NCBI RefSeq assembly: GCF_029962835.1
Contig: NC_080574.1
Coordinates: 20,186,001 to 20,250,000 of the forward strand
From: Magnolia sinica
Taxonomy: Eukaryota; Streptophyta; Magnoliopsida; Magnoliales; Magnoliaceae
Length of the DNA: 64,000 bases
Direction: 5' to 3'
The notes beneath the pieces were generated by a model. That model worked only from the letters and a program-made list of their open reading frames with translations. It was not told the DNA's origin and ran no database searches. Below, piece after piece: positions 1 through 12,500 of this stretch; positions within the stretch are counted from its first letter, which is position 1; each line of letters opens with the position of its first letter. The translations under genes and the position numbers were made by a program.

Positions 1-1175
1 GTGTGAGGGTTCATGGATATGAGATCTTGTTATTAGACCATTTGGACATTTGCATTAAAGGATCTTCAAATCTCTGCATTAAGAGACCCATCATATCCAA
101 TCCAGATGGACTTCTATAAGTGTTGGCTTTGACTAATCCTTAAACATGAAGACATATGGGGAGTTCAAGTTCTTAATGTAATATGCTTTGGCCCTCCTTC
201 CAAGGTTATGTGGGTGTAGTTGGGTGTGTGCATTAGGACATGGTTGAGGTAAATACAATCCAACAAGGGATCCACTGTATGTAGGAACACTCTTATTATG
301 GCTTAGATCTTAGTAATCGGACCATCCATCAAGTTGTTTTTAACTAGGCCTGACAATTCAATGGTTTTAAATGTTTTTATAAGTTTTCAATTGTTAATCT
401 TTTGTTTTAACTGTTAAAAAGGTTTTAATCGCACTTGATGGTGATCCGATGGTTAAGATATTGTGGTGAATTGCATGGGTGTTGGATCAAGGGTGGATGG
501 CTATGGTCAATGGAAGGATTTGGTCTATTTGGGTGCATGGGTAAGTGGAATCATGGACTTTTTTCTTTTTTTTTTGTTAGCTTGTTAGTACACCCACTGT
601 CAGTTCACACTTCACTGTTAGCCACCCCCACTAGGGAATCGATACCAAGGAAATCATGGACTTGATATAGTAGAGCATACAAAAATCTATAGGGATAAGG
701 CATACCATAACTGATGCATCTCATGAAACCCTAACTCCTTATATATAGATCATATCCTAGAGGAGTACAAATAGAGCCCTAGACATCCTAACAGCTCTCA
801 TGCGCACGCCCCTGGCCCATTTGGAAAGACACCTCCTGGTTTAAGATTAGCATTGACAGTTTATTTAGTTTCTAGGCAGTATCGATCAGAGGTAATCCTA
901 GCAGTAGGATTTTGTTTTAGAAACTTGATAAAATCTAAACGGGATCCATAAATTAGTTTTATTAAAATTTGAAAATTTTGAAAATTTTAATTCTGCTGCA
1001 TTTTGAAAATTCACCAACAGTATTGTCGTAAGAAAAACGAAAGAAAAGGTGCCAAGAATTAGGTACTAGAAAAACAGAACTATTCATGAAAACTGAAAAC
1101 TTGAAATCACACAGAATTTAAGCAAACGAACCAACTTAAATACCTCAGCATTTAAGCAAAAAATGGCATCAATAC
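1..1175. other. Stretch with no recognised gene (probable endosulfine last intron)
   Basis: If the last endosulfine exon is left of the window, this is intron. AT-rich, with one dispersed repeat (553-640). I searched both strands by eye for the missing basic C-terminal exon and did not find it. Confidence 0.4.
553..640. repeat. Dispersed repeat, copy 1
   Basis: A T-run followed by GTTAGCTTGTTAGTACACCC and AGTTCACACTTCACTGTTAG. Nearly identical to 63305-63385, in the same orientation. Probably the tail of a SINE-like element. Confidence 0.5.
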
Positions 1176-1839
1176 CTGCAATTTCGGGCGAAGTGCCTCT
1201 AGTGGTCCTTTGGGCTTCTGACCCTGCTGTTATATGTTCAAACACATTAGGAAGGGAAGCTACTCAATGTCATGGTTAGCCTTGAATGTATATAGCCACA
1301 CGGAACCCAGTACATGACAACAATACCTTTCCGAGTGCCCAATCAGCAGAATCAAAGAAAGCACGTTCATGGTCCTGGGGTGAAAGATGAACAAAATATT
1401 TATTATTAAGAACCCACCATTAAACTAGAACACAGTAGCATCACTCTCATAAGGCCTGCAGTTAAAATGCATGATGTGATCCCAACATTGATATGAAACT
1501 ACCAATAAGAAGAATGAATATTTACCTTAGATATGAGTGGCGTTTTCTTGGGTAACAGTCCTCCGTACTTTTTCTTGATTATTGCCTCCTACACAAAACA
1601 GGTTAAATGCTGAAAATAGCATGGGTCTCTTTGATTTAAATAACACGAATTTCATAGCAATGTGTGTAAACCATCGCAACACTGTCAAATACCTCCTCTT
1701 GGGCAGAGGGCATGGAATTTTCATTGCTTTTGTCTGCATGTTCTGGATCCGCTTCAGGGGAGTCTCTGTCAAGCTGTTGTATATGCGCATTCTCTGCATG
1801 TTCTTGCTCTTTGGGATCATCTATCTCCATGCCCGACAT
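1176..1839 (-). CDS. Endosulfine-alpha (ENSA/ARPP19) family protein, 3' end missing
   Basis: Four coding exons on the minus strand: 1693-1839, 1526-1588, 1327-1374 and 1176-1226. All junctions are GT-AG and in phase, giving 103 residues so far. The start ATG at 1839 opens a 49-residue acidic, disordered leader (MSGMEIDD...). Exon 2 encodes the plant-typical AIIKKKYGGLLPKKTPLIS, exon 3 DHERAFFDSADWALGK, and exon 4 a KPKGPLEALRPKLQ tail. FDSADW (Ser about residue 79) matches FDSGDY, the Greatwall-phosphorylated core of animal endosulfines, which inhibits PP2A-B55; the plant role is inferred from the family. Exon 4 ends in a good donor (CAG|GTATTG), so a last exon (usually a short basic and acidic tail) should follow. 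I could not find it in bases 1-1175, so it probably lies left of the window. An acceptor-like TTGTAG about 17 bases upstream of the ATG suggests a 5'-UTR intron. Confidence 0.9.
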
Positions 1840-3337
1840 ATCGTGCTTGGGTACCCTACAACACAGCAGTTACAGATAGCAAAAGTGTTGGCTTTTCGTT
1901 CACATTCCAATTAAACTATTCCATAATCCAAGGAGAGGAATGTTAATGCGCACTTCTCATGGAATGCATATGAAATCCAGGCCACTCACACAATGAACCA
2001 CCATATATGGGACGTGTCCTAAAATCAGGCTGATTGGACAATCCTGGCAGCTTGATTTGAATAGAGAAAAACAAAAATGAGGTCATCTTTTCTTCTTCTT
2101 CTTTTCCCCTCAAACTGAGTGCTTGGGATCATCCAACTGGCCTGATTTGGGCAGCACATGTATGGTATCACCCCCAGGACGAGTGGTTTAATCATAACAT
2201 ACGTCTGCCACATATCATCTTGCAAATAAACAAAATTGAAAAGAAAAGGGTTCATTTGCCAATGAAAAAGAAGAAAGGTCCCTTACAAAGATCAACCTAA
2301 TTGAGGTTCTTCTCATGCATATGAAAGATTCCCAAGACCATGTCATCCTCCTCCAAGGGAGTGTTGATGTCTTGTGTATTTTCTTTTCTTTCATGGGGAA
2401 GGCAGGCAAAAATTCTTAAGTGGAACCAAGGTTCAGAAACTTGAAACTAGGCTCAGGTTTGATAAGACTCTGAATTGGAATCAATTAGAAATTCACTCAA
2501 ATTACGTGAGTTTTGAGTTTAGAAAAGCTGATGCCTAATCTGATTTCTCAACTTCTACATGCTCTCGAGTACTCAGTTAAGTCATTAGAAATACTCCAGA
2601 CAGACTCATTCAAATTTCTCAAATCCTCAACAGAGTTTTGGAGTGACCCGTTAAATCACGCCAAGTCAAGTTGGCGTGTTTTTCGAGTGAGCTTTTTTAT
2701 ATTGATTTGATCCTGATCAGTTGGTCATAATTCTCAAAACTTAAATACCTTATGTAGTGAAAAAGATTAAGTAAATTGAGAACCAGCTAAAACTACTCTG
2801 AAATGATAGGAACTACAGATCATAACTGAATTGCCTAATACCTACTACTTCTCATGCTAATCACTTGATAGTAAACATAAACCCATCATTAGCTGGAGCA
2901 AGAAAGCAACCTTAAGAACAATTCATATTTACTAACCATTGGAAAAGGTTAAATTCATTGGAATACAAACTCCAACAATGAAATTAAGCATCATCAAAAG
3001 AAGCTTTATATATAACAACCACATACATTGACAGAAAAAAAGATCGTCTGGTCCCACTGTGCACAAAGAGTTGGTGCGTCTATATGGATGTATCTCCTGC
3101 CATCCATGAATGGTGGGTAGAAATCTTAACATGTATTTCGAAATGGGCTTCGAAGTTTCAAACTTTCAATTGCTTGCTAGATTACTGATAACTGTCATTA
3201 AACGGTGGGAGATTGTGCACACAGACTCTCCCAAGTACACTAGGCATATTGAAATAATGCACTATATTTGTTAAAGAATGAGGTAGAGAAATCTATTGTA
3301 AATGAAAGAAGCCAGACTAAATTCTTAAATTACAAAT

Positions 3338-3339
<2 letters not shown>

Positions 3340-3384
<45 letters not shown>
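3340..3384. repeat. (TG)22 microsatellite
   Basis: Uninterrupted TG dinucleotide run, about 44 bases. Confidence 0.95.
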
Positions 3385-3387
<3 letters not shown>

Positions 3388-3600
3388 CCAAACATGTCTT
3401 TAGGGGTCCTCTAAAAGGGCTAAGAGATAAAGCAAAGCTGCAAAATAAGTAACTAAATAGACAGATTATCATTGGCAGCAAAAAATTTCGGACTTGTGAA
3501 ATTTATTAATAAATCACCATGGGGCATGAAAATGCTGTTTAAAGACCAAATTAATAGAGAAACAATGGTGCAAATTAAAGAAGTCACAGATGAAAAAAAA

Positions 3601-3641
<41 letters not shown>
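3601..3641. repeat. (AT)n(AC)n compound microsatellite
   Basis: About ten AT units run directly into about ten AC units, preceded by an A-run. Confidence 0.95.
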
Positions 3642-4316
3642 TCAAAAGAGAAAGAACAGTTGTTTAATTACTGAAATAGAGTATGAGAGAGAGGGGGGGG
3701 CGGCGAGAAAGAGTAACTACACGCAGGTGCAGGCTACACTTAGAGAGAGAGAAGGGCATCAAAATGGTTTCAATGGTGGGCAACCATCCTAAATTCTTCC
3801 AGTGTTGTGGCCCACTCAAATTTTACATCTTCCTTGTTTTTGTGCCGACGTCCAAACATGAGGTGGCACAATAGATGGAGTGAACGTCACACAGTGATCA
3901 TGGTTGCCTCACACAGCCTTTGTTACATGGGCTTCCTAATCCTACCATGGGTGCATACTGCATGCAAAGAGGAGGAAACAATGGGATTAGGCTTCTTGCA
4001 TAAAAGAAATTAAATGATAAAAATACCCTTGGTTAAAGGGCCACCCACATCCCATTTTCCAAAAGTTCATGTCCCTCCAATGACTAATTGCAGGGGTAAA
4101 ATTCACCAAATGCTGCTATTGGTATACATAGTAGAGATACTTTTATATCACTAAAACAAAACCAAGCATCAGTCCTATAATTACATAAACATCCATCATA
4201 GGGCCTAAAAAATGTTAGGATCTTACTCAAGAGCCAACAGAAGAATCATAAGTTCTTGAATGTGTAGGTCAGTCAGGTATTGTTGCATCTCCTAGCAGTT
4301 AAATACTCAAAACCTG

Positions 4317-4412
4317 AATTGGACATTACGAGAGCTTGAGTCTCAACCAACTCAAATTTTTGTTGAGTGCTCAATTGGACATTACGAGAGCTTAAGTCTC
4401 AACCAACTGAAA
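4317..4412. repeat. 57-bp tandem duplication
   Basis: TTGGACATTACGAGAGCTTR and GAGTCTCAACCAACT-type sequence occurs twice, 57 bp apart, at the edge of the L1 remnant. Confidence 0.7.
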
Positions 4413-4880
4413 TACTTTTTTTATTGGTAACAAAAATTTTATAAAGAAAAGGGAAACAGAAAACACCACAACAGGAGGGACCACTTCCAGCAATACAACT
4501 TAGAACATAATTCGTAAAAACCTGAAGCTGCACCTCACATAAATCCAAAAATAACAGCACACTAAGAAAAAAACAGTAGCCCGTTATCTTGCTAAGGCAA
4601 ATCTTGTAACCCAAATGCACAACTTATTTCTAGAAGCACCACCTTTAGCCAATGCATTTGCCTCTTCAGTTGCACTGAGCAACAAGGAGAAGGAGATTGG
4701 AAGCCTGGAAGAACCTGAACATCATCAATAAAATCACCCACCCTCCAAGGGAATACCCCAGTGCTGGCCCAGTTAATGGTATTGTAAGGGTCCCCCTCAA
4801 CGATCGCCACAAATAATCTAAGGCGATCATGGTTTTGATAGCCTGACTACTTGCCACAGCTGCATACTTGATGCAGTACA
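4400..4880 (-). mobile_element. L1-type LINE remnant (RNase H region)
   Basis: Minus-strand translation gives SSQAIKTMIALDYLW and VEGDPYNTINWASTGVFPWR followed by DFIDDVQVLPG. These recall the RNase H tail of plant L1 elements (LxVEGDSxxxIxWxxG, then a DALAK-like block). The frame is interrupted. The downstream part (about 4400-4590) looks like 3' UTR. It lies between the endosulfine gene and the HDA14 3' end. Confidence 0.6.
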
Positions 4881-6044
4881 TGGAAAATTAAATATGATAT
4901 GCAAGATTTCAGGCTTAGATCCTACCAATTCAGAAACAATCACACAAATTCCACGTCCCACATGAAAATCCAAGCATTCAATTAAAAAGGGGAATCTATG
5001 AGGGTCCAGCTAAGACTATACCAATAAAAATTATAAACCAAACGATGTCAAAGGGAAATAAAATCAACTACTCATGCATAAAAATCAGTCCCTAATCCAA
5101 GGGATTCCTAATTTCAATTCAAGGAACCTAAGGTGATAAAAGGGGCAAATCAATTAGGGATCATGTAATCTAGGATTAGGATTCATGAAAACGGCTATGA
5201 GAGGATAAAAATGATAAAAACCTGAGCCAAAAGATGATCCCGCATGTGGACAACAACAATGGCCAAACGCGTGTGATCTCGGCCCCATGTGTGTGGGGCC
5301 CACTATTCGAAAAAGGCCACCTTGGCCCTATTCGGCCAATGATGCAAAATCTCAGATCGATCCGATGTACGATTTGTGCGTGGTGCTCCGCCGTAGTTTC
5401 ATAGAAACCTGCTATAATAAAGAAATCTAATGCAACAAAAGGACAAATTCAAACGGATGGTGGGGGAAGATGGAAAAAGATGATGGAAGATGGGGGTGAA
5501 TTGGAATCGATGTGGCTTAAACTCATACTTGAAAAAGAAGGACTTCGCACACTTTTGAATTCTTTGACTCACGAAAGAGAGCTAAAAATAAAGCGTAAAT
5601 TTTTTATTAACTTCAATGAATAAAAATAACTACAAGTGCCTATTTATAGGGAGAATCCTATACCCAAAAACGGCTAAATAATAAATTAGAACATGCAATT
5701 GAAGTAAACTGAAATAAAAACCAAATAAGAAAATCTAAAAAAGCGTCACGATGTCTATATAATAACAATAAGCCCAACTTGAAGAAATCTTAACCCAAAT
5801 CCAAGTGTTTCACGAACACCAATCCCATGGATTTGCCTTTCTTGACTGAAACAGGGCCACTTTGGAAACCAAAACCTTGACTTCTAAAAAACCCTCCCTG
5901 CTCAAAGGAATTCCCAGCGCCCAATGGTGGGGTCCTCTTTCTACGTACGTACGTGCATAGGGGGGGCGGCATGAGTGCGCGTGTGCACGTGATGTCCCCA
6001 TCAATACTTCTCCTACCAGCTACCTGTAAACACTTTCCAGAATA

Positions 6045-6415
6045 CATTACAGAAGCTGTTTGGATGCCTATTTAATTCTTCAAGAAAAGCTTGCGGATAC
6101 CAGCTACTTATAAACAGTTTACAGCATAAAGCATAAAGCCAAACAGCACATCCCTCTCTCTGCTTGCAACTACTAACTACCTATAAACATTTTACAGCTT
6201 AAAACCAAACAAGATAGACTATACATTACACTTTTTTTTTTAACACACGCACACATACCCCCACTCACTCACACAGTAGTGGAATTTCACCACCTATGGG
6301 TACTCAAACCCTTGACCAGTCCACCACCTATTCATTGCACTTGAAATAGGTGTAAAGTGTGTAAAGTGATTACATCCTAAAATTTTTACAGGCATCCAAA
6401 TGACCCCTAATTAAA
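6045..6415. mobile_element. MITE-like unit containing a SINE
   Basis: GCTGTTTGGATGCCTATTT (about 6055) is mirrored by an inverted ...GGTCATTTGGATGCCTG near 6390-6412. The central part (6231-6340) is a separate tRNA-derived SINE, so the unit is composite. Confidence 0.4.
6231..6340 (-). mobile_element. tRNA-derived SINE copy
   Basis: In minus orientation it carries a box B-like GGGTTTGAGTACCC, then GGTGGTGAAATTCCACTA, a (GT)-rich stretch and an A-tail (plus-strand T-run at 6232-6241). It belongs to the same family as the copies at 30200, 43525 and 45165. Confidence 0.55.
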
Positions 6416-7954
6416 TTGTTTGAATACTCTATCAACTTTTTCGAGCTACCCTTCTAACACAGCCCAAATCTAGATCGAGTTCAGTCAACTCGATGAGCTT
6501 TTGAAGCACTCAAACTAGCCTAATTACATCTTGCAATGAAAAGCTAAATGAATAAATAAATAAATAGATATGAAAACGGCTTTAGAAGGTAAAGCCAAAT
6601 AATCATCATCATCATAAGAAATTAAAAGGTAACTTTTAATAGTCCTAGCATAGCTTGCAAAAAGTGGAGATGCTCACATCCCACTTTTGATGCATGCACC
6701 CCTTTTTCTACCGTTGGTGCTAAAGTAGTGCCTTTTTTGGGTCTAATCTATTGCCAAAAGTAATAAAATAGATGTGCCTGCATCAAAATCAGGGGGTGTA
6801 AATACCGTCTCCCCCCCCCAAAAAAAAATGCAGAAACTAATTCTGAAATAGCCGAAATTTTCATCATCTGCCCCAACAACATTTATTTGGATCTTCTTGC
6901 TGGGCCCACAAGCAAATCAAAGGTCCAAAAAAGAAACCCAAAAATCTTCTTACATAGAAACACATGTACATGCATACAAACATACAATCACCTTAAAATT
7001 CATAACAAAACCCCAAAATATATATTGTTGGATGATCCTTCTGGAGCTGAAAGACAAATCCAAGGCTCAAACAAGAAACCAAAAATAATCATAATAATAA
7101 TGAAAAGGAATAAAGCATAAACATAAAGCACGAATCCAGACAAATCAACCTACAAACAGAAAACCCAAATGGAAATTTCTGAGGAAAAAAAAAAAAGACA
7201 AAACACTCACCTTAAATGAAGGAAAACCAATTCGACCGACGAAATGTTATGATTATGGTTTTGCTTATGAAGTCTTCAAGTTGAAGTTGGAGGTGGTTGG
7301 GACTATTATAAGAGAGAATCAGATGCCCATCGCAACATGTATGCATATGCATCTCAGCATCTTCCCGAGAGTGGGCCATCCTATCATACACGGGCCCACC
7401 ACAATCAATCATCCACAAGTGTTTGCATGAGAGAGTGTGTGTGTATAATCCTCAGGCCTGTTTTGACTTTGGACTTATATTATACGTGTCTCCCCTCTTT
7501 GAAGGGTTATAAAGGTGGGGCCCATGTTTGGATGGTCCAGATCGTCGGTCTGTGGGGTCCAACCGTGGATAGACTCTGCCCCAAAATCTCCCACAGATAT
7601 GAGGATTCACTTGACCAATATTAAGGCCTTCATTCAATTGAATGTGAACCGGTGCTGTATTTCTATTCTCAACTGTCCATCTGTAGGCCACCAAATGAAA
7701 GGTTAGGATTCTCTTTTAGAGAAGATTTATAAGATGTAGTCCATCCACGGTATAAACCAACGGACAAATGCTCTGGATTATCGAACCATGGTTCTCACAT
7801 GTCAAAATTTAAAAAGCGTGTGTACTGTGAAATGGTGCGGACCACGTATTGTATAATTCCTCGTGACTTCCATTCAGACCATTCCATTTCATTTATCTAG
7901 AAGGGATTTTGGCCAGATCCACTACAAAGCATGTGGTAGGTTAAGGCCTGCCGA

Positions 7955-8280
7955 GAGTTTGTGGGGCCCACCGTGATCTTTGCATAACATCCAATCCGTC
8001 CATAACGTGAGGCCCTTCATTTTTAGCTTGGATTCCATGAATCATGCAAACCATGTAGGCCATAAACGGTTCTGATGGGGAATCACACCATTAAAACTTT
8101 TCAGATTGTGGGAATGACCTTATAAACAGTCTGGATGGCATATAAACATAAGGTGAAGCATATAAACAGCGACGTGAAGCCAGCAAGGTTTCAACTCCCC
8201 AATTTTCTCTCTCGTGTGGATCACCTGATTTTTGGATCCACCTCCTTTTTTGTTGCATGTCCTAAAATGATCTCGAAAAC
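7955..8280. mobile_element. TIR-repeat family copy, right arm incomplete
   Basis: Starts GTTTGTGGGGCCCACCGTGA, has TCCAATCCGTCCATAACG and later CCTAAAATGATCTCG, the outer and inner landmarks of the abundant repeat. The terminal GGGCCCAC arm on the right is not clear. Confidence 0.5.
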
Positions 8281-9586
8281 TTGACCACCCAGCTGCAAGA
8301 AGTCCATATCCCTCACCAACCACATGTACGATTAATATCAATTGCTGGCAACTTCTTTTAACCGTTCATTATTTTGGTGCAGGGGTGGCCCACCTGATGA
8401 GCGGACAAACCATCCATCTCTGCCCATCTGGTCGATCTCTTGACTTATAAATCCTGTTTGTGCGAATATTCTCTTTGGATCATGGTATCATACACACGGA
8501 ACATGGATTACTTGGTACAACGAAAACATTTGAACGTGGTCTGGTGCTTAAAAATGTACCATAACATACACCGTATATGTAGTGGCACATGCAGAATATG
8601 ACGTACATGTGGCACATGTAATTCACACATGTGACAAATGTAACACCTCAAGAGAACTTGAATGAAGCACATTTGTAATGTGCCACTTAAAAATGGATCA
8701 TGGCAAATTTGCTCACACATACCATGTCAAATATACATATTTTAAATATATTAAAATTTACGTGACATCTAAAAGATTTGGATAATTTATTTTTTATTTT
8801 ATTTTTCTATATATAAAAGTAGTAAACAAACTATGGACAATAAACCTAATGTTGCTATCAAAAGGATTTAAGAATGTAGTGCACAAAAACAGCTACAATG
8901 TCCAGAAGCACCCAATTTGATACAAGTAGCACAGATGGTTTGATGATAGCCCCAGCGATTGGTCAGCCCCAAAATTCTCATGTTCTTGAAGACCTGATCA
9001 GTGGTAGAGAGAGAGAAATCATAGGATCACAATTTCCCTCTTTGCAGGGCCCACCCAATGAATTGTCCAGGTCTCATCCTGGTGCTGTACCTGAAACTTG
9101 AACATGCCAATTGCTGTCATGGGGAAATGCAGACAGTGATTGGCACAATCCATGGAGTGGGGCACACCAGGAATGCACCGTGTGCCGAAAATCACAATGA
9201 TCAGACAACCCACATGCCCGCTGGGCATTCCAAAATAACCGCTATGCATAGTGTAGGCAACAATCCACATGCGACCGGGACAGAAAAAACAAAAAAGAAA
9301 GAAAAATCCATCATGCTGCCATTTGGACCATTCAAATTGCTTGATTTTCACCATGTTGTCCACCTACAATGGAGCACTCAACATTGGAACTGTGTCATGT
9401 ATGGATGAATCCTATTGACATTGGACTGTATCATGGACCTACAACACACTCTTCGGCTACGCCAGCCTGATACTACAAATATACATCTAAAAAAAAAAAA
9501 GATCTTGCCGCATTCTTGTTGATTCAGAAGCAATGTGGTATACTACAACCAATCATATGTATATTCAAAGAGTATTCATGTGGATT

Positions 9587-12500
9587 CTAGAGAGAGTGGA
9601 TGTGCTTGACCCTCCGAATCGCCTCTTTCACTTTTGTCGATGGCTCTTCATACAAGATGGCAGGGTCATCAAAGTGTGAAGCCATACTTGGGTCTCCAAG
9701 AAGTGCTCGGAATGTGTCTGCCACGGAATATGATAGAGATTGGAGATTGTATCCACCTTCCAAGAAGAACACACAACGCCCACCGCACAGCTCTTTAGCA
9801 AGTTGTTTGATGTTCGAAGCAAGCATGTAATATGTGCCGGTTGTAAATTGCAGAGAGGCAAGCGGATCTAGCACATGGGCATCGTAACTGAACAGACCAT
9901 ATATATGTGAATCAGTTAGGGGGACCAGAATAGCCACTTTCTTAAAAGATTTGCTCATAACGATAAAAGCATTCAAAGAAACTGCAACTGGCACTTCATA
10001 CTCGAGCTTGTCCTCTTAATATTTTGGAAGGTGATTTTGGATGTGTCATGGAATTTAACTGCAAGAATTTGTAATGTGAAAATGGCGAGTTGTTTGTAAC
10101 CAAGGGTAACAAGAATCTCCTATAACCCTTCGTGTGCCTTTTAACTCTGTAGACCCCACTTCTAACATGCACACATGGTATTTTTTTGCCATGTCAGGGT
10201 TAGAGGAGATTTCATCCCAAATAGCTAGATCGAAATGCTATACATTCCAAGTCAGCTTTTGAAACAATTTGGACTGCCATCGGGCTGCTAGTCCCTCATT
10301 GCGAATGGGAGGAGCTAGCCTCACTTGGGTCATTTTAGTTTTACTTTATTGGGATTGAATTATCACAATTCAATTCAACGAGCATCCAAACACAGCCTAA
10401 ATCATGTCATCCAGGTTTACTGAGCATAGTTTAAATACAAGGGAATGAAAAACCCCACCCAGCTGAGACGAGAATGATATCCGGCTTGAACCTTTGGGCG
10501 CTTGGTGCAATGACCTCATCAAACACGCGTCTCATTGTATTATCACCCGAGCCTCCAGGTAAGGGCAGGTTTAGCGTCGTTCCTTCACCATTTCCATGAC
10601 CAACCTGTTCAAATTTGCCTGTACCAGGGTAACTTCCGTCCTACAATAGAGATCAAGAAAAATTCAGTTACACTACAGACTCAAGGTGAAAAAGGAATCA
10701 CCAGCCATCTTCATATTCAATTCGTCAACTAAGAACTCAATCAAGTGGTGGGATAATTTATTATTTGTAAAATTTTACAAATCTCAAATCCCAAAATATT
10801 GAGAATCAAGATGAACCTCAAAATCAACAATATTTTTGTAACTCTTCCATCAACTCCTGCTGGCTTCACAAGAGGAACTTATTCTTGAAGGAGTGTTTTA
10901 TTTATTACAGTTTGTGTCTAGTAGTCTTCTTTTTATGTTTTATGGGGATTTAGATACCCCCGGCATTTCATTTTTGAGGAACTTCCCCTTATACTTGCGT
11001 ACAGGCCAGAATAATTGCTCTGTTTCAGGATTTTATCATATACCGCTATACACACTCTTGGAACTTCCCCATAGTTCTAGACAAATTGAGCTGGATTTCT
11101 GCTACTAAAAACTTTCTTAGAAGGATTGATAGCAAGTTAATGGGGTACATGCACTACAGATTTATACATTACATATTAAATCTCTGATAGTGTGACAATT
11201 CTGATGCCGTGCAAGCCAAACTAAAGATATATGGATCATTTAGGTAGTTATAGGGATTATATGAACTCAATTCAATGATGTATGTTGCATAGCATCCCAA
11301 ACTTCAGTTTGTACAAGCAGGCATCATTGATTGGTGGGTGATCGAGAGCATTGATTTGATGGGTACCACAGTGGAGGATGCCCCAAAATCTCCATATTGG
11401 GGCAATCTAACCTTCAATCAGCGGCCTGAAAAATAGATGGTTAAGGTAAAAATGCAGGAAATATCCACATTCAACAGGTGAGGCCAAATTGGGCATGATC
11501 CATCCATGGTCTCGAACACTAAACCGCAGGTCGCCTTTCTTGGACAAACTGAAGATCGAGAATGCTAATCATATCCTTGGATCTGAGGATCATATAATTT
11601 GTCATAGATATGGAGTCTAGGAGCTGAGACAAAAGGAAAAATGTGGTGGAACCATAGTATGGAAAATGCGGGACAATGCATTTGAGCAATCTTCTTACCT
11701 GGTGAGTTGAAATGAAGAATATATCCGGATCATCATAGAACGCGTCGCTTGTTCCGTTACCATGATGAACATCAAAATCTATGATAAGAACCCGCTTTAA
11801 CCCATGCACACGCTGTGCATAGCGAGCTGCCACAGCTACATTTCCAAAGACACAGAATCCCATAGGACCTTTTGGAATAGCATGATGACCTGGAGGCCTT
11901 ATCAATGCAAACCCCACTGGTGGATTCTGGCTGATCCTTGATGCTGCCACCTGAAACATGATACCAAATCTTTGGTGATAGGGTGTTGCAAACCAGGAAT
12001 CTTACCATGTCAATGACCCACCTTTCTGTATACCAAAATTAAATGAAATTATGCAATGATTCATGAAGGGTTGAATGGAGCATGAAACAAGACTAAAATA
12101 TGCTAGATCAGAACATCACCACTGAATCAATCAAGGTTATTCCTGCTCCAGCTGCAATAAGCGACTCCTGAAAGGTCTGCACCATTAACAAGGTCTTAAT
12201 GATGTCATAAAATGGGCAGTGAAAACTCACATTAGCCTACTTTAGATAAATGGCTAGTGCATGAATATGGCCACACAAAGAAACATGTGATTATACACAG
12301 TTGTATGAAGTGGGGTGAAAAGTATATCAATAAATATTTCTTTTTACATAATAATAAAAAAAAAAAAAAAACTGTTTCCAACTAGGGCCTCTTTATTTAT
12401 AGTATATAATAATTAATAAATACAGATTAAAAAAAAAAATTTAAAAATGGATGCAAATGAAAAGAAGTTCCTGAGAAATGAGTTTGAAATGTATTTCAAA

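Larger units (their letters stand above)
1840..7210. other. Non-coding stretch upstream of the endosulfine start codon
   Basis: Holds microsatellites, an L1 fragment and a MITE/SINE composite, with no intact gene. A strong minus-strand donor, TTTAAG|GTGAGTG, lies at 7211 and could end a 5'-UTR exon joined to the acceptor near 1856. Confidence 0.35.

Noticed and set aside
1582-1946. Plus-strand frames of 94-110 codons over the endosulfine exons
   Set aside because: They are antisense shadows of minus-strand exons 1 and 2, with no family resemblance.
8500-8720. ACATGTGGCACATGT palindromes as a possible operator or small hairpin RNA
   Set aside because: The palindromes are short and irregular, with no precursor-like long hairpin and no adjacent gene.
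9019-9408. Overlapping 114- and 116-codon frames on opposite strands just 3' of HDA14
   Set aside because: Palindromic repeat-like sequence opens both strands; no domain and low-complexity KTKKKEK stretches.
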